The notes below the pieces were generated by a model. That model was not told the DNA's origin and did no database searches. It saw nothing but the letters and a program-made list of their open reading frames with translations. Made by a program: the position numbers and the translations under genes. Positions 8,965 to 18,126 of a stretch of 64,000 nt of DNA are shown one piece after another; position 1 is the stretch's first letter, and each line of letters opens with the position of its first letter. The stretch spans positions 1 through 64,000 of the forward strand of contig NZ_KB913031.1 in assembly GCF_000384155.1 (NCBI RefSeq), written 5' to 3'. Source of the DNA: Methylophilus sp. 42 (GTDB taxonomy: Bacteria; Pseudomonadota; Gammaproteobacteria; Burkholderiales; Methylophilaceae).

Positions 8965-9531
8965 TTATTTACCAGCTTTTCTTCTTGCGGCAAAGCCTGC
9001 CAGGCCTAAACCAGCCATCAACAAGCCATAAGACTCTGGCTCAGGCACAGTGGTCACGGACAGGTTTTTAACACCCCAGCCCTCATCTCCCAACCCTTGT
9101 GGAATGGCGCTGGCATAGCTGAAAGTCAGGTTGTTGCTACCTAACACCAAAGTCACTGGCAGTGTAATGGTCAACGAGCCGCCGTTATTAAAACCGTTGT
9201 AGACATAATTTGACACGTAGCTTGCGTCACCTTGAGTAATCGTGATTGGACCACCATCACCGCCCAGGTTAAAGCTCGCGGAAAACACAGCGCTACCGTT
9301 CACTGACAGGGTGAAATAGTCTTCATAATTGTTATCTGGAAACCCATCCAGCGTTGCGTAACCAATCAGGTCAAATGAAACGGTCGCAGCCGTCGCAGCC
9401 GCATTAAATGAATAGTCTACAGCGTCCGGACTACTCAATGCGGTACCATCAAAGTCATAAGCCATGGCCACCGGCGTCATTAAGGACGTGATTGCAATAA
9501 ATGAAAAAGCACCAGCAAGTTGTTTTAGCAT
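8965..9531 (-). CDS. PEP-CTERM sorting-domain protein
   Basis: A 188-residue exported protein: signal peptide (residues 1-24), a beta-rich middle, and a C-terminal exosortase signal VPEPESYGLLMAGLGLAG followed by the basic tail FAARRKAGK. The VPEP motif, the transmembrane helix and the Arg/Lys end are all present. Exosortase (EpsH/XrtA-type) systems attach such proteins during exopolysaccharide or biofilm formation; no exosortase is in this window. The gene is single, convergent with the porin. The function of the middle part is unknown. Confidence 0.9.
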   Translation of the reverse strand: MLKQLAGAFSFIAITSLMTPVAMAYDFDGTALSSPDAVDYSFNAAATAATVSFDLIGYATLDGFPDNNYEDYFTLSVNGSAVFSASFNLGGDGGPITITQGDASYVSNYVYNGFNNGGSLTITLPVTLVLGSNNLTFSYASAIPQGLGDEGWGVKNLSVTTVPEPESYGLLMAGLGLAGFAARRKAGK

Positions 9532-9680
9532 CGAAAGCTCCCAAAATATTTACAGTTAGTTTTATATAATTGCAACAAATATGTTACACAATTTGTTACT
9601 AAATTGTAACTACCTGAATGGGTCATGCCTTAAGACAGCATTACTTGTACAAAAACCAGCCACGTCGAATGCGTCATACA

Positions 9681-10454
9681 TTAACGGCCACCCAAATAAG
9701 AGTCGCTGAGCGCCTGGCTGCTGGCAATCGTCTGTGCATCGCCGTGATGGGTGATATGACCACTTTCCAACACATAAGCATAGTTGGCATAGCGTAATGC
9801 CACGGTGGCATTCTGCTCGGCCAGCAGGAAACTCAGCCCTTGCGTCTGCTGTAGCTGATGCACAATCTCAAAAATTTCTTCGACAATCTGTGGCGCCAGG
9901 CCCATAGACGGCTCATCGAGCAAAATCAGCTTCGGGTTAGCCATCAGGGCACGGCCGATGGCGACCATCTGCTGTTCGCCGCCTGAGGTATAACCAGCGT
10001 AACTCTTGCGTAGCAACTTCAGGCGCGGGAAGAAAGCATAAACGCGCTCCAGATCCTGCGCCAACGCCTTACTTGATGGCCGGCGGATAAATGCGCCGGT
10101 GAGCAGGTTTTCTTCCACGGTTAAATGCCCGAAGCAATGCCTGCCCTCCAGCACCTGCACCAGTCCCTGTGCCACCAACTGGCCTGGTGTGGCTTGGGTA
10201 ATATCCTTGCCACTATAGACAATCTTGCCTTGCACGATTTCTCCGCGTTGCGCCGGTGCCAGGCCGGAAATTGCTTTCAGGATGGTGCTTTTACCGGCGC
10301 CATTGGCACCCAGCAACGCAACAATAGACTGCGGCCCAACTTGTAGTGAAATATGTTTGATGGCAAAAATGACCTTTTCATAAATCACTTCAATATCATC
10401 CAGTTGCAACAGTGGCTCACTCGCCAGATTTAATTTTTCATGTGCTTGTGACAT
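9681..10454 (-). CDS. livF: Liv-type ABC transporter ATPase (LivF-like)
   Basis: ATPase of a branched-chain-amino-acid-type (HAAT) importer, 257 residues from the chosen start, which has AGGAGG 6 nt upstream; an open frame extends 24 codons further without support. Walker A GANGAGKST, signature SGGEQQM, Walker B LILLDEPSMGLAP and the family switch LAEQNATVA are all visible. It is the last gene of the unit beginning at msuE. The specificity of the whole transporter is probably an organosulfur compound rather than an amino acid, judged from its operon. Confidence 0.9.
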   Translation of the reverse strand: MSQAHEKLNLASEPLLQLDDIEVIYEKVIFAIKHISLQVGPQSIVALLGANGAGKSTILKAISGLAPAQRGEIVQGKIVYSGKDITQATPGQLVAQGLVQVLEGRHCFGHLTVEENLLTGAFIRRPSSKALAQDLERVYAFFPRLKLLRKSYAGYTSGGEQQMVAIGRALMANPKLILLDEPSMGLAPQIVEEIFEIVHQLQQTQGLSFLLAEQNATVALRYANYAYVLESGHITHHGDAQTIASSQALSDSYLGGR

Positions 10455-10570
10455 CAAAGCCTCCTCAATTCGATCGCGTCGGCAATCTATGCACAGCGCC
10501 CACGACATCAAACTGCACATGCACACCGCCTAAGCGATGTGCACGCCTGTTTTAAACGTTGCCGAACAAT

Positions 10571-11917
10571 TTATTTGGCAGCGACTTCTTCTTTGCTGCA
10601 ATCACGCGGGGTGATACCTTTTTCCTTGGCATACTCGTGTGAAGACTTTTCAATAATCGGGCGCAACAACTGGCGGTCTGCCTGTACCCACTCTGAAATC
10701 ACTTTCCACTTGCTGCCATCCCATTGCTGGAAGCGCACCGCGCCGCCGCCTTCATGGTCAGCGCAACTGAGTTTCAACGGCTGCACCAGGCCCAAGGCAC
10801 CCAGCTCTTTCAAACGTGCATCATCCAGCTTGATATTCTCAAAGCCCCAGCGCACCTCTTCACCGGTCAGTGGACGCTTGCCGAATTTGGCCTGCGCCAC
10901 ACGTACGGCTTCGACGTTGAGGATGCCATTAACCACACCCAGGTTGTAATACACATTGCCGAAACGTTTAGGATCTTGCAGATTGCCTTTACCGGCCTTG
11001 ATCACATACTGATTGATCCCTTGCAATACCGGGAAGCTGGTACCGGAAGGATGCGTAGTAATTGAGATAAAACCTTTGGCAGCATTGCCTGCAGGCGCCG
11101 CGTCGTCTTCCGAGTTACTCCAGATGTTGCCGATAATATGGTCAGCCGGGAAACCGGTTTTCTGCGCGGTTTTCAACGCCACCGGGTTCATCACGCCCCA
11201 GCCACGCAAAATCACCCAGTCCGGTTTAATGCGACGAATACTCAGCCATTGTGATTGCTGCTCATTGCCCGGATGCGGCACTTCCAGCAAGGTCAATTCA
11301 AAGCCGTATTTCTTTGCCAGCAACTCCAGAATCGGGCTGGTTTCCTTGCCATAAGGTGAGCCGTGATACAGCGTGACGATCTTCTTGCCCTTGAGTTTGT
11401 CCAGGCCACCGGATTGCTGGGCGATGTAGTTCACAATCGCCGACACTTCACTGTAAGGGTTGAGTTGCAGCGGGAAAGCATAAGGGAATACGCTGCCATC
11501 GGTGGAGTCGGTACGGCCATGGTTAATAGTGATCAAAGGTAATTTATCAGCGGTAGAACGCTCCAGCGTCGCATAGGCAATGCCCACTGACAGCGGGTTG
11601 GTCGCCGCAGCTGGCGCGCCATTCAGGCCTTTTTTCAGGCGCTCGTAGCACTCCACGCCTTTTTCCACCACATATTCGGTTTCGCATTCACTCCAGGTGA
11701 ATTTCACACCATTGACGCCACCGTCTTTGGCATTAACGTATTGCAGGTAGTCAATAAAGCCGCCAAAGAAACCAGACCCCCCTGCCGCATAGGGCCCGAT
11801 ACGGTAACTTTGTAAGGGAAAATACTGCTCATTGGCCGCTTGCACTTGCGTACTCACACTGCTGACCGCCAATCCTAATGCCAGCCACAGCCAGCGATGT
11901 TTACCGAGAAATTTCAC
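10571..11917 (-). CDS. Liv-type periplasmic substrate-binding protein
   Basis: A 448-residue type 1 periplasmic binding protein with a signal peptide cut near residue 27 (after VQA). The sequence LQSYRIGPYAAGGSGFFGGFIDYL and PYGKETSPILELLAKKYGFEL are typical of the two-lobed HAAT binding proteins. It lies between livM and livF in one direction and without terminators. Because the operon starts with msuE and sfnG and is driven by a sigma-54 promoter next to SfnR-type sites, the ligand may be dimethyl sulfone, another sulfone or a sulfonate; this is inference. It is longer than LivK (about 370 residues). Confidence 0.88.
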   Translation of the reverse strand: MKFLGKHRWLWLALGLAVSSVSTQVQAANEQYFPLQSYRIGPYAAGGSGFFGGFIDYLQYVNAKDGGVNGVKFTWSECETEYVVEKGVECYERLKKGLNGAPAAATNPLSVGIAYATLERSTADKLPLITINHGRTDSTDGSVFPYAFPLQLNPYSEVSAIVNYIAQQSGGLDKLKGKKIVTLYHGSPYGKETSPILELLAKKYGFELTLLEVPHPGNEQQSQWLSIRRIKPDWVILRGWGVMNPVALKTAQKTGFPADHIIGNIWSNSEDDAAPAGNAAKGFISITTHPSGTSFPVLQGINQYVIKAGKGNLQDPKRFGNVYYNLGVVNGILNVEAVRVAQAKFGKRPLTGEEVRWGFENIKLDDARLKELGALGLVQPLKLSCADHEGGGAVRFQQWDGSKWKVISEWVQADRQLLRPIIEKSSHEYAKEKGITPRDCSKEEVAAK

Positions 11918-12030
11918 TCTAAAACTCCTTATTAAAAATATGAAAACAGTTACTAATCGTTTTTAGTTATATAAAAATGTCTAATAGGCACGTTCAACAC
12001 ATAAAAAATCTCCTTAATGAAATGAACGAC

Positions 12031-13098
12031 CTAGAAACGCAGTGGCCACACGCGCAAGCGTTGCTTGATGGTTTGCCAGACCTTGGCCAAACCATTGGGC
12101 TCTTTGATCAGGAAAAAGATAATCAGCGCGCCGAAAATCATTTTCTGAAAATTGTCCAGTTGACCAGGGTCTATCGCCCCCGCCAGCAGGCCGGATGACA
12201 GGTTGGAAAGCAGGATAGGGAATAACACGATAAACGCTGCGCCCAGGAAATTACCGAGGATGCTACCCATGCCACCGATAATAATAATGAACAGGATCTG
12301 AAATGAACGCGACAAGTCAAATCCATGTGGTTCAACGGTTCCCAGGTAAGTGAATGCCCACAGCGCACCGGCAATACCGAGGTAAAACGAGCTGATGGCA
12401 AACGCCAGCAGTTTTGTTTTTGGCACCGAAATCCCGATGACGGCGGCGGCGGTATCCATATCGCGTACCGCCATCCACTTTCTGCCCAGCTCACCGCTGA
12501 CGATGGTTTTTGCCAGCAAGCCCAACGCCAGCACCACGGTCAATGTCAGCAAATAGCGGCCCACTGGCGAACTCAAATCAACGCCGAATATGTGTAATGG
12601 AGGTGCAGTGATCACGCCGGAAGAGGAGTGATTGGAAAACCAGGGGAAATTGGTAAACACCCACAGCACAAAAAACTGTGCGGCGAGGGTAGAGACAATC
12701 AGGTAAAAACCCTTGATGCGCAAACTGGGGAAACCAAACAACAGGCCAACACTGCCTGCGGCCAAACCGCCCACAATCAGGCTGGCCAGCAATGGCAAGC
12801 CCTCAATACGCAAATGCGCGTTGTAGGTGGCAAAAGCGCCCACCGCCATAAACGCGGCTGAGCCCAATGACAACTGCCCGGCATAGCCGGTGAGCAGGTT
12901 CAGGCCCAGGCCTGCCAGCGACAGCACCAGAAACGGAATGAGGATGGCGCTAAACCAGTAATCGTTGCCGATGAAGGGAACCACCAGGAAGGCGAACGCC
13001 AGCAACCCCGCAAACGCCCAGCGCTCCTGTTTGAGCCGGAAAAAACGCTTATCCAGCCGGTAATCGGTGATGAACTGTCCAGATTCTTGATACAACAT
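12031..13098 (-). CDS. livM: Liv-type ABC permease (LivM-like)
   Basis: A 355-residue inner-membrane permease with about nine hydrophobic helices and the HAAT-permease signature GLNLLTGYAGQLSLGSAAFMA in its centre (shown by GLNLLTGYAG and LSLGSAAF). A second conserved block, IIGGMGSILGNFLGAAF, is near the C-terminus. It pairs with the LivH-like protein encoded 22 bp upstream. Part of the sulfur-linked operon. Confidence 0.93.
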   Translation of the reverse strand: MLYQESGQFITDYRLDKRFFRLKQERWAFAGLLAFAFLVVPFIGNDYWFSAILIPFLVLSLAGLGLNLLTGYAGQLSLGSAAFMAVGAFATYNAHLRIEGLPLLASLIVGGLAAGSVGLLFGFPSLRIKGFYLIVSTLAAQFFVLWVFTNFPWFSNHSSSGVITAPPLHIFGVDLSSPVGRYLLTLTVVLALGLLAKTIVSGELGRKWMAVRDMDTAAAVIGISVPKTKLLAFAISSFYLGIAGALWAFTYLGTVEPHGFDLSRSFQILFIIIIGGMGSILGNFLGAAFIVLFPILLSNLSSGLLAGAIDPGQLDNFQKMIFGALIIFFLIKEPNGLAKVWQTIKQRLRVWPLRF

Positions 13099-13120
13099 AT
13101 GGCTTATACCCGTGCCCTAT

Positions 13121-14002
13121 TTACACTCGTTCAATGGCTTTGTCGCCAAACAGCCCATACGGCCTGACCAGCAGAAACAGCATGGCCAGCATATAAGGGA
13201 ACCAGTTTTCAATGCCGCCGCCAATGAGCGGGCCGATAAAGACTTCGGCCAACTTTTCAGAAGCGCCTACAATCAGGCCGCCAACGATGGCGCCTTCAAT
13301 CGAGGTAAAGCCACCAATAATCAGCACCGGCAGCGCCTTCAATACAATCAGCGACAGCGAGAACTGCACCCCGACCCGTGCGCCCCACAACATACCAGCC
13401 ACCAGGCCGACAAACCCGGCCACCGCCCACACAATGAGCCATAGGCGCTGCAGGTGTATGCCTACCGCCAGCGCGGCCAACTGGTCGTCAGCCACGGCAC
13501 GCAAGGCAATGCCCACCCGGGTTTTATTAAATAAAAGGCCCAGCAACACCACCAAGCCACCAGCAATCGCCGCAGCAAACAAATCAAACTGCGACAGTAA
13601 GATGCCAAAAACTTCATACGGCTCATCGTCAATGCCGATATCCAGCGCATGTACTTGCGCGCCCCATACGGCTTGCGCCAGGCCTTCGACGATATAGCTC
13701 AGCCCCAGTGTTGCCATAAACAAGGTGATGGGCGAGCGATTAACCAGTTTGCGCAAGACCAGCAGCTCAATAAGCCAGGCCAGCACGCCCATGGTGATCA
13801 GCGTAATCACAAATGCGCCCCAGAAGGGCACACCACGTTCCAGCAAACTGACAAAGGTCAATGCGGCGAACAGCACCATGGAACCCTGGGCAAAGTTGAA
13901 TACGCCGGAAGCTTTATAAATCAGCACAAAACCGATCGCCACCAGCGAATACATGACACCGGCCAGCAAACCACCCGTCAACACCTCAAAAAAGAAACTC
14001 AT
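13121..14002 (-). CDS. livH: Liv-type ABC permease (LivH-like)
   Basis: A 293-residue membrane permease, first of the pair, with signature segments SLVAIGFVLIYKASGVFNFA and GGFTSIEGAIVGGLIVG that are typical of LivH proteins. It has about eight hydrophobic helices. It lies 9 bp downstream of the LivG-like gene. Same operon and same inferred substrate as the neighbours. Confidence 0.93.
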   Translation of the reverse strand: MSFFFEVLTGGLLAGVMYSLVAIGFVLIYKASGVFNFAQGSMVLFAALTFVSLLERGVPFWGAFVITLITMGVLAWLIELLVLRKLVNRSPITLFMATLGLSYIVEGLAQAVWGAQVHALDIGIDDEPYEVFGILLSQFDLFAAAIAGGLVVLLGLLFNKTRVGIALRAVADDQLAALAVGIHLQRLWLIVWAVAGFVGLVAGMLWGARVGVQFSLSLIVLKALPVLIIGGFTSIEGAIVGGLIVGASEKLAEVFIGPLIGGGIENWFPYMLAMLFLLVRPYGLFGDKAIERV

Positions 14003-14011
14003 GTTTTATCC

Positions 14012-14800
14012 TTAAGCGGCCTGGCCGTGTTTGGTACCCAGATAGGCGGCGATGACCTCGGGGTTGACGCGCACTTCGTCCGGCGTGCCGTCACCGATCT
14101 TCTTGCCGTAATCGAGCACCACCACATGATCCGACAGCGACATCACCACGCCGATATCATGCTCAATGAGGACAATCGTGGTGCCAAACTCGCGGCGGGT
14201 CTCGACAATAAAGCGGCTCATCTCGGCCTTTTCGTCCGCATTCATGCCGGCCATCGGCTCGTCCAGCAGTAATAATTCAGGCTCGGCAGCCAGTGCGCGC
14301 GCCAGCTCTACCCGCTTTTGCAAACCATAGGGCAAGGCGCCGACAATGCTATTGCGCCAGGGCTGCAATTTGAGGAAGGCAATCACGCGCTCTGCTTTTT
14401 GCCGCTGGCGCAATGTGTCTGCCGGGGCACGCCCCAGATTGAACACTTGCTCCAGCCAACTGCTTTTCACTTTGAGGTTGGTACCGGTTAATACGTTATC
14501 CAGCACCGACATGCCCTTGAACAAGGCAATATTTTGAAATGTGCGCGCGACGCCACGCTTGGCCGCCCATTGCGGATGCATGGTGGTACGCGATTCGCCC
14601 TGGTAAGTAATGCGCCCCTCATCGGCTTTGTAAACGCCGTTAATCACATTCAGCAATGAGCTTTTACCGGCGCCATTCGGCCCAATCAGCGCGCATATCT
14701 CGCCTTTCTTCACGGCGAAGCTGATGTTGGTGATGGCTTTCACGCCCTTGAACGACAGTGAAATATGGTCCAGGGCAAGTAATGGTGATGCGGCTGTCAT
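14012..14800 (-). CDS. livG: Liv-type ABC transporter ATPase (LivG-like)
   Basis: A 262-residue ATPase with Walker A GPNGAGKSS, the LivG-specific GVARTFQNIALFKGMSVLDN stretch, a modified signature (LPYGLQKRVELARAL) and Walker B LLLLDEPMAGMN. The start overlaps the stop of the AMP-ligase-like gene by 4 bp, so translation is coupled. Together with livF, livH, livM and the binding protein it makes a complete importer. Confidence 0.93.
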   Translation of the reverse strand: MTAASPLLALDHISLSFKGVKAITNISFAVKKGEICALIGPNGAGKSSLLNVINGVYKADEGRITYQGESRTTMHPQWAAKRGVARTFQNIALFKGMSVLDNVLTGTNLKVKSSWLEQVFNLGRAPADTLRQRQKAERVIAFLKLQPWRNSIVGALPYGLQKRVELARALAAEPELLLLDEPMAGMNADEKAEMSRFIVETRREFGTTIVLIEHDIGVVMSLSDHVVVLDYGKKIGDGTPDEVRVNPEVIAAYLGTKHGQAA

Positions 14801-15951
14801 AGCGCGGCTCTCAGTGCTTTTAAACCAAAATAGTCTTCAGGCGCATGCTGCTGACGCGGAATCACTTGAATCTGGCTGATCTGCCATGGCAACTCTTCCG
14901 GCCAATCACGCACCTGGATGCCAATGGCCTGGAAAAACTGCGCAGCCTCTGCCGATAACGGCTCACCCACCAATAAGGGCACCCGTGTGCGCCGCAAGCC
15001 AAGCACATCTTGCAACGGCAGGATTACCAGCCAGCGTGCCAGCTTAGTAAGCAGCGGCACGCGTTGTTGCGATAGCCGTAATGCCCACGCCACGAAGGAA
15101 AATTGCCAGCTGTTTGGCAGCGGCCAGCGTGACTGTGTCAGTGTATATAGCCGCTGATAGGTCGCCGCAGTCCCCGCCACCAGCGTCGGCCCCAATTCGC
15201 GCCTGTCGGTATCCCTGGTCGCCAGGTTTTCCGGGAAGTTCAACGTAAACCCGGCCAGCAACCAGGGGGATAGTAAATACCTGGCATGTCCGCTGGCCGC
15301 AAACGCACGGGCTGCCAGCGCTTGCTCCTGGTCAGTCAACGCCTCATGCGCCACCAGTTGACGGCCATTGTTCAATAGCTCGGCATGGCTTAATTCGCGA
15401 TATTCCAGTTGATACTGCGCACTTAAGCGATAAAAGCGAAAGGCAATATCATTCGCAGCTGCAGTGATAGGTAAATCGGGGATATCTCCTGCCACAACCT
15501 GGTCGTAAGCACACAACGCCGGATGCTGGTAAGCCGCCAGGCCGCGGGCATCGGCATAAATCACCAGTTGCATATCCGGTTTGGCCTCAAACACCTGGTC
15601 CACTTGCGCTTGCCCTTCGGCAAACACAAATTTCGGCCGCAGCGTATGCAACAAATCCAGCAACTGTTGTTGCGGATAAGCAGCATCTAGCGGCGCAGAG
15701 ACACCGCCCAGATAATGCGCAGCTAAAGATAACAACAAGGCCTCTGGCCGCGGCTCACTGAGCAACACCAGCGTATCGCCCTTGCCGAATCCCTCGCGCT
15801 GCAAAAAGCGGGCGGCGAGCAATACCGCACTGTGCACCGCCTGCCAGCTACTTTCCTGCCAGATACCCAGTTGTTTGTGACGAATCGCCACGCCGGCAGG
15901 CCGATGCGCGGCCTGCGATGCTAGCCAGTTCGGTAATGTATCAGCAGCCAT
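14797..15951 (-). CDS. degenerate AMP-dependent synthetase-like protein
   Basis: A 384-residue relative of acyl-CoA synthetases (ANL superfamily). The N-terminal half is recognisable (LPNWLASQAAHRPAGVAIRH, GKGDTLVLLSEPRPEALLL, HYLGGVSAPLDAAYP). The ATP-binding loop (TSGTTGxPKG) is missing; that place reads RFYRLSAQYQLEYRELSH. The adenylation core and C-terminal swivel domain are also absent or very short (full members have 550-650 residues). It is probably catalytically dead as a ligase. Full-length ligases often sit in Liv-type operons, so this may be a remnant kept for another role. Reading frame intact, coupled to livG. Confidence 0.75.
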   Translation of the reverse strand: MAADTLPNWLASQAAHRPAGVAIRHKQLGIWQESSWQAVHSAVLLAARFLQREGFGKGDTLVLLSEPRPEALLLSLAAHYLGGVSAPLDAAYPQQQLLDLLHTLRPKFVFAEGQAQVDQVFEAKPDMQLVIYADARGLAAYQHPALCAYDQVVAGDIPDLPITAAANDIAFRFYRLSAQYQLEYRELSHAELLNNGRQLVAHEALTDQEQALAARAFAASGHARYLLSPWLLAGFTLNFPENLATRDTDRRELGPTLVAGTAATYQRLYTLTQSRWPLPNSWQFSFVAWALRLSQQRVPLLTKLARWLVILPLQDVLGLRRTRVPLLVGEPLSAEAAQFFQAIGIQVRDWPEELPWQISQIQVIPRQQHAPEDYFGLKALRAAL

Positions 15952-15975
15952 CAGACGATTTCTTTTCGAGATTGA

Positions 15976-17064
15976 TCAAGCAGCTTTGGCCAGTTTTTTG
16001 GCTTCGAGCTCACGCACCAGCGGCAACACTTTCTCACCAAAGTAGGCCACTTCTTCCTGAAAATGCAAAAAGCCGGACAGGATCAGATCCACGCCCACTG
16101 CTTTCAGGGCGACAATGCGCTCAGCAATTTGCTGCGGCGTGCCGATCAGGTTGGTTTTAAAGCCATCGTTGTATTGCACCAGGTCTTCAAATGTCGACTT
16201 CGCCCAATTACCTTCTTTTTCCGGGCTGGAGGCACCGGCATTCTTGACCTCATGGCCAAACGCATTGACCGCGTCAGGGTTGGCCTTGGCGATGATCTCT
16301 GCCAGTACTGCTTTAGCCTCTTCTTCGGTATCACGCGCAATCACAAAGGCATTGACGCCGATTTTGACCTGGTGATTGTTGGCCGCAGCCTTGGCACGGA
16401 TATCATCAATTTGCGCCTTGATGCCTTCGACCGTATTACCATTAGTGAAATACCAGTCAGACACACTGGCCGCCATATCGCGCGCCGCACGTGAGCTGCC
16501 GCCCTGGAAGATTTCAGGATGGGGTTGTTGCAATGGTTTTGGTTTCAGGCTGTAGTTGCTGAAACGGTAAAAGTCGCCACGGTAAGTGAAGTTATCTTGC
16601 GTCCAGATACCTTTGAGCGCCTCGATAAACTCTTTGGAGCGGCGATAGCGCTCGTCATGATCCAGCCAATGCTCACCAATGGCAGTGAATTCGCCACGGA
16701 ACCAGCCAGAGACGATATTGACCGCCACCCGGCCCTCGGTCAGGATATCAATCGTCGCCAGTTGCTTGGCCGCCAGCACCGGGTTCCACGGACCAGGCAA
16801 AATAGCCGCAATCACTTTCAATTTGGTGGTCGCCGCCAGCAAGGCATGCGAAAAAGACACTGACTCATGCTGGAACTCGGCGCCATAACCGGCGGTAAAA
16901 CGGATCTGGCTCAAGGCATATTCAAACCCGGCATTCTCGGCAATTTGTGCCAGTTTGCGGTTGTAGTCGATATCCCAGCTGGTGCGCTGTTCGATATTGC
17001 TAACCACGAGGCCACCGCTAACGTTAGGCACCCAGTAGGCAAATTTAATATTTTCTGTACTCAT
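15976..17064 (-). CDS. sfnG: FMNH2-dependent dimethyl sulfone monooxygenase
   Basis: A 362-residue flavin-dependent monooxygenase of the luciferase-like family, very similar in pattern to SfnG: KFAYWVPNVSGGLVVSNIEQ at the start, NIVSGWFRGEFTAIGEHWLD in the middle and the C-terminal SGFLHFQEEVAYFGEKVLP. In pseudomonads SfnG oxidises dimethyl sulfone to methanesulfinate and formaldehyde with FMNH2 from MsuE. In a methylotroph the formaldehyde is also carbon and energy. Two neighbouring ATGs are possible (17067, 17064); GGAGAG lies 4 or 7 nt upstream. Second gene of the sigma-54 unit. Confidence 0.92.
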   Translation of the reverse strand: MSTENIKFAYWVPNVSGGLVVSNIEQRTSWDIDYNRKLAQIAENAGFEYALSQIRFTAGYGAEFQHESVSFSHALLAATTKLKVIAAILPGPWNPVLAAKQLATIDILTEGRVAVNIVSGWFRGEFTAIGEHWLDHDERYRRSKEFIEALKGIWTQDNFTYRGDFYRFSNYSLKPKPLQQPHPEIFQGGSSRAARDMAASVSDWYFTNGNTVEGIKAQIDDIRAKAAANNHQVKIGVNAFVIARDTEEEAKAVLAEIIAKANPDAVNAFGHEVKNAGASSPEKEGNWAKSTFEDLVQYNDGFKTNLIGTPQQIAERIVALKAVGVDLILSGFLHFQEEVAYFGEKVLPLVRELEAKKLAKAA

Positions 17065-17104
17065 CATCGCTCTCCAAATAATGTTCGGCAAATCATCGCG
17101 TGGC

Positions 17105-17677
17105 TTATACCGCCAGCAAACGGTCTTTATTCACAAGCTCTCTATGCTTGAGCAATGGCAAGGCACGCTCCACCGCCAATGCAATACGGGCAGTGACCGC
17201 CTCGCTTTTCACCTGATAGTTTTCAAAATCTGCTTCGGTGGCATAGACACCAATCGGCAAGGTCAGCGCCTGGAAGAAGCTGAACAATGGGCGCAGTTCA
17301 TGATCAATGATCAAGGCATGGCGCTCGCTGCCACCGGTCGCCGCCAGCAATACCGGCACATCGACCAAGGCCTCATAATCGACCAGGTCGAACAAGTGTT
17401 TGAATAAGCCGGTATAAGACGCGCGGTAGACCGGTGTCGCCACAACCAGCAGGTCAGCCGTTTCAATGGCCTGGATATCTTTTTGCACTTTCACTGGCAG
17501 CGCTTTGGGGTCGTAAGAAGCGACCAGGCTGCTGCCTATTTCACTTAACTCGATCACATGCAGATCAATAGGCAATTGCTGCCCCAGTGTTTGGGTGATT
17601 GCTTCCACCAGCGCAGCGGTTCTGGAAGGCAACTTATAGCTGCCGGAAACGGCAGTGACTTTTAACGGACGGCTCAT
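17105..17677 (-). CDS. msuE: NAD(P)H-dependent FMN reductase
   Basis: A 190-residue flavodoxin-fold reductase (MsuE/SsuE family) that supplies FMNH2 to SfnG and the SsuD/MsuD-type monooxygenase. Family features are the N-terminal AVSGSYKLPSRTAALV phosphate-binding loop, TPVYRASYTGLFKHLFDLV and AATGGSERHALIIDHELRPL. The second of two adjacent ATGs is chosen because AGGAG is 5 nt upstream of it. First gene of the leftward unit, 85 bp from its sigma-54 promoter. Confidence 0.92.
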   Translation of the reverse strand: MSRPLKVTAVSGSYKLPSRTAALVEAITQTLGQQLPIDLHVIELSEIGSSLVASYDPKALPVKVQKDIQAIETADLLVVATPVYRASYTGLFKHLFDLVDYEALVDVPVLLAATGGSERHALIIDHELRPLFSFFQALTLPIGVYATEADFENYQVKSEAVTARIALAVERALPLLKHRELVNKDRLLAV

Positions 17678-17751
17678 CATGACTCCTAATTAAGGTTGCT
17701 GCTGCCGCTTTGTGTGTTCAATCGCAGGCAGGCCAGCTCACTAACACTATT

Positions 17752-17767
17752 AGCAGCATCCATGCCA
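17752..17767 (-). promoter_or_regulatory. sigma-54 promoter of msuE-sfnG-transporter operon
   Basis: Minus-strand TGGCATGGATGCTGCT: GG and GC separated by 10 bp, with the TGGCAT and TGCT blocks of the sigma-54 consensus. The 16-bp palindrome at 17854-17869 lies about 96 bp upstream of its -24 element. Confidence 0.78.
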
Positions 17768-17853
17768 GATTAAATTAATTATATATATCAAACACTTATG
17801 ATGTTTTTTATGATTTCCAACGTGTTGAATTCAGGCTAGTTTTGCTGATGCAC

Positions 17854-17869
17854 TGCTGATATATCAGCA
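17854..17869. promoter_or_regulatory. SfnR-type activator site 1 (16-bp palindrome)
   Basis: Perfect palindrome TGCTGATATATCAGCA. An extra half site TGCTGAT lies at 17843-17849. The same sequence type occurs five times in the two divergent control regions of the sulfur genes and nowhere else that I noticed. The natural reader is the SfnR-type activator encoded at 24985. Confidence 0.75.
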
Positions 17870-17928
17870 ACTTTTCTCAAAATGCAGCAGGCAGGTCGAT
17901 CTCAAATGACCTTGTGGCAACGTGCGAT

Positions 17929-17944
17929 TGCTGATTAATCAGCA
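17929..17944. promoter_or_regulatory. SfnR-type activator site 2 (16-bp palindrome)
   Basis: Perfect palindrome TGCTGATTAATCAGCA, with a half site ATTCAGCA at 17948-17955. Its centre lies about 94 bp upstream of the -24 element of the sfnB promoter, mirroring the 96 bp between site 1 and the opposite promoter. Confidence 0.75.
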
Positions 17945-18028
17945 GGCATTCAGCAGAAAACTGTTTCTATAGAGGCGTGCAAAAAACAAAACTCCAACCT
18001 TACCCTTTAGATTCAAAGACTTAACAAT

Positions 18029-18044
18029 TGGCATATTAAATGCA
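18029..18044 (+). promoter_or_regulatory. sigma-54 promoter of sfnB
   Basis: TGGCATATTAAATGCA: -24 GG and -12 GC with 10 bp between, good match to TGGCAY-N-TTGCW. It is 83 bp before the sfnB ATG. Confidence 0.78.
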
Positions 18045-18126
18045 ATGCAATAAGGCAACGCGCAGCCGCTTTTTAATGGAAACACTGCGCCTTTATTCCC
18101 AACCTTTACTTTGACAAGGATTCAAT

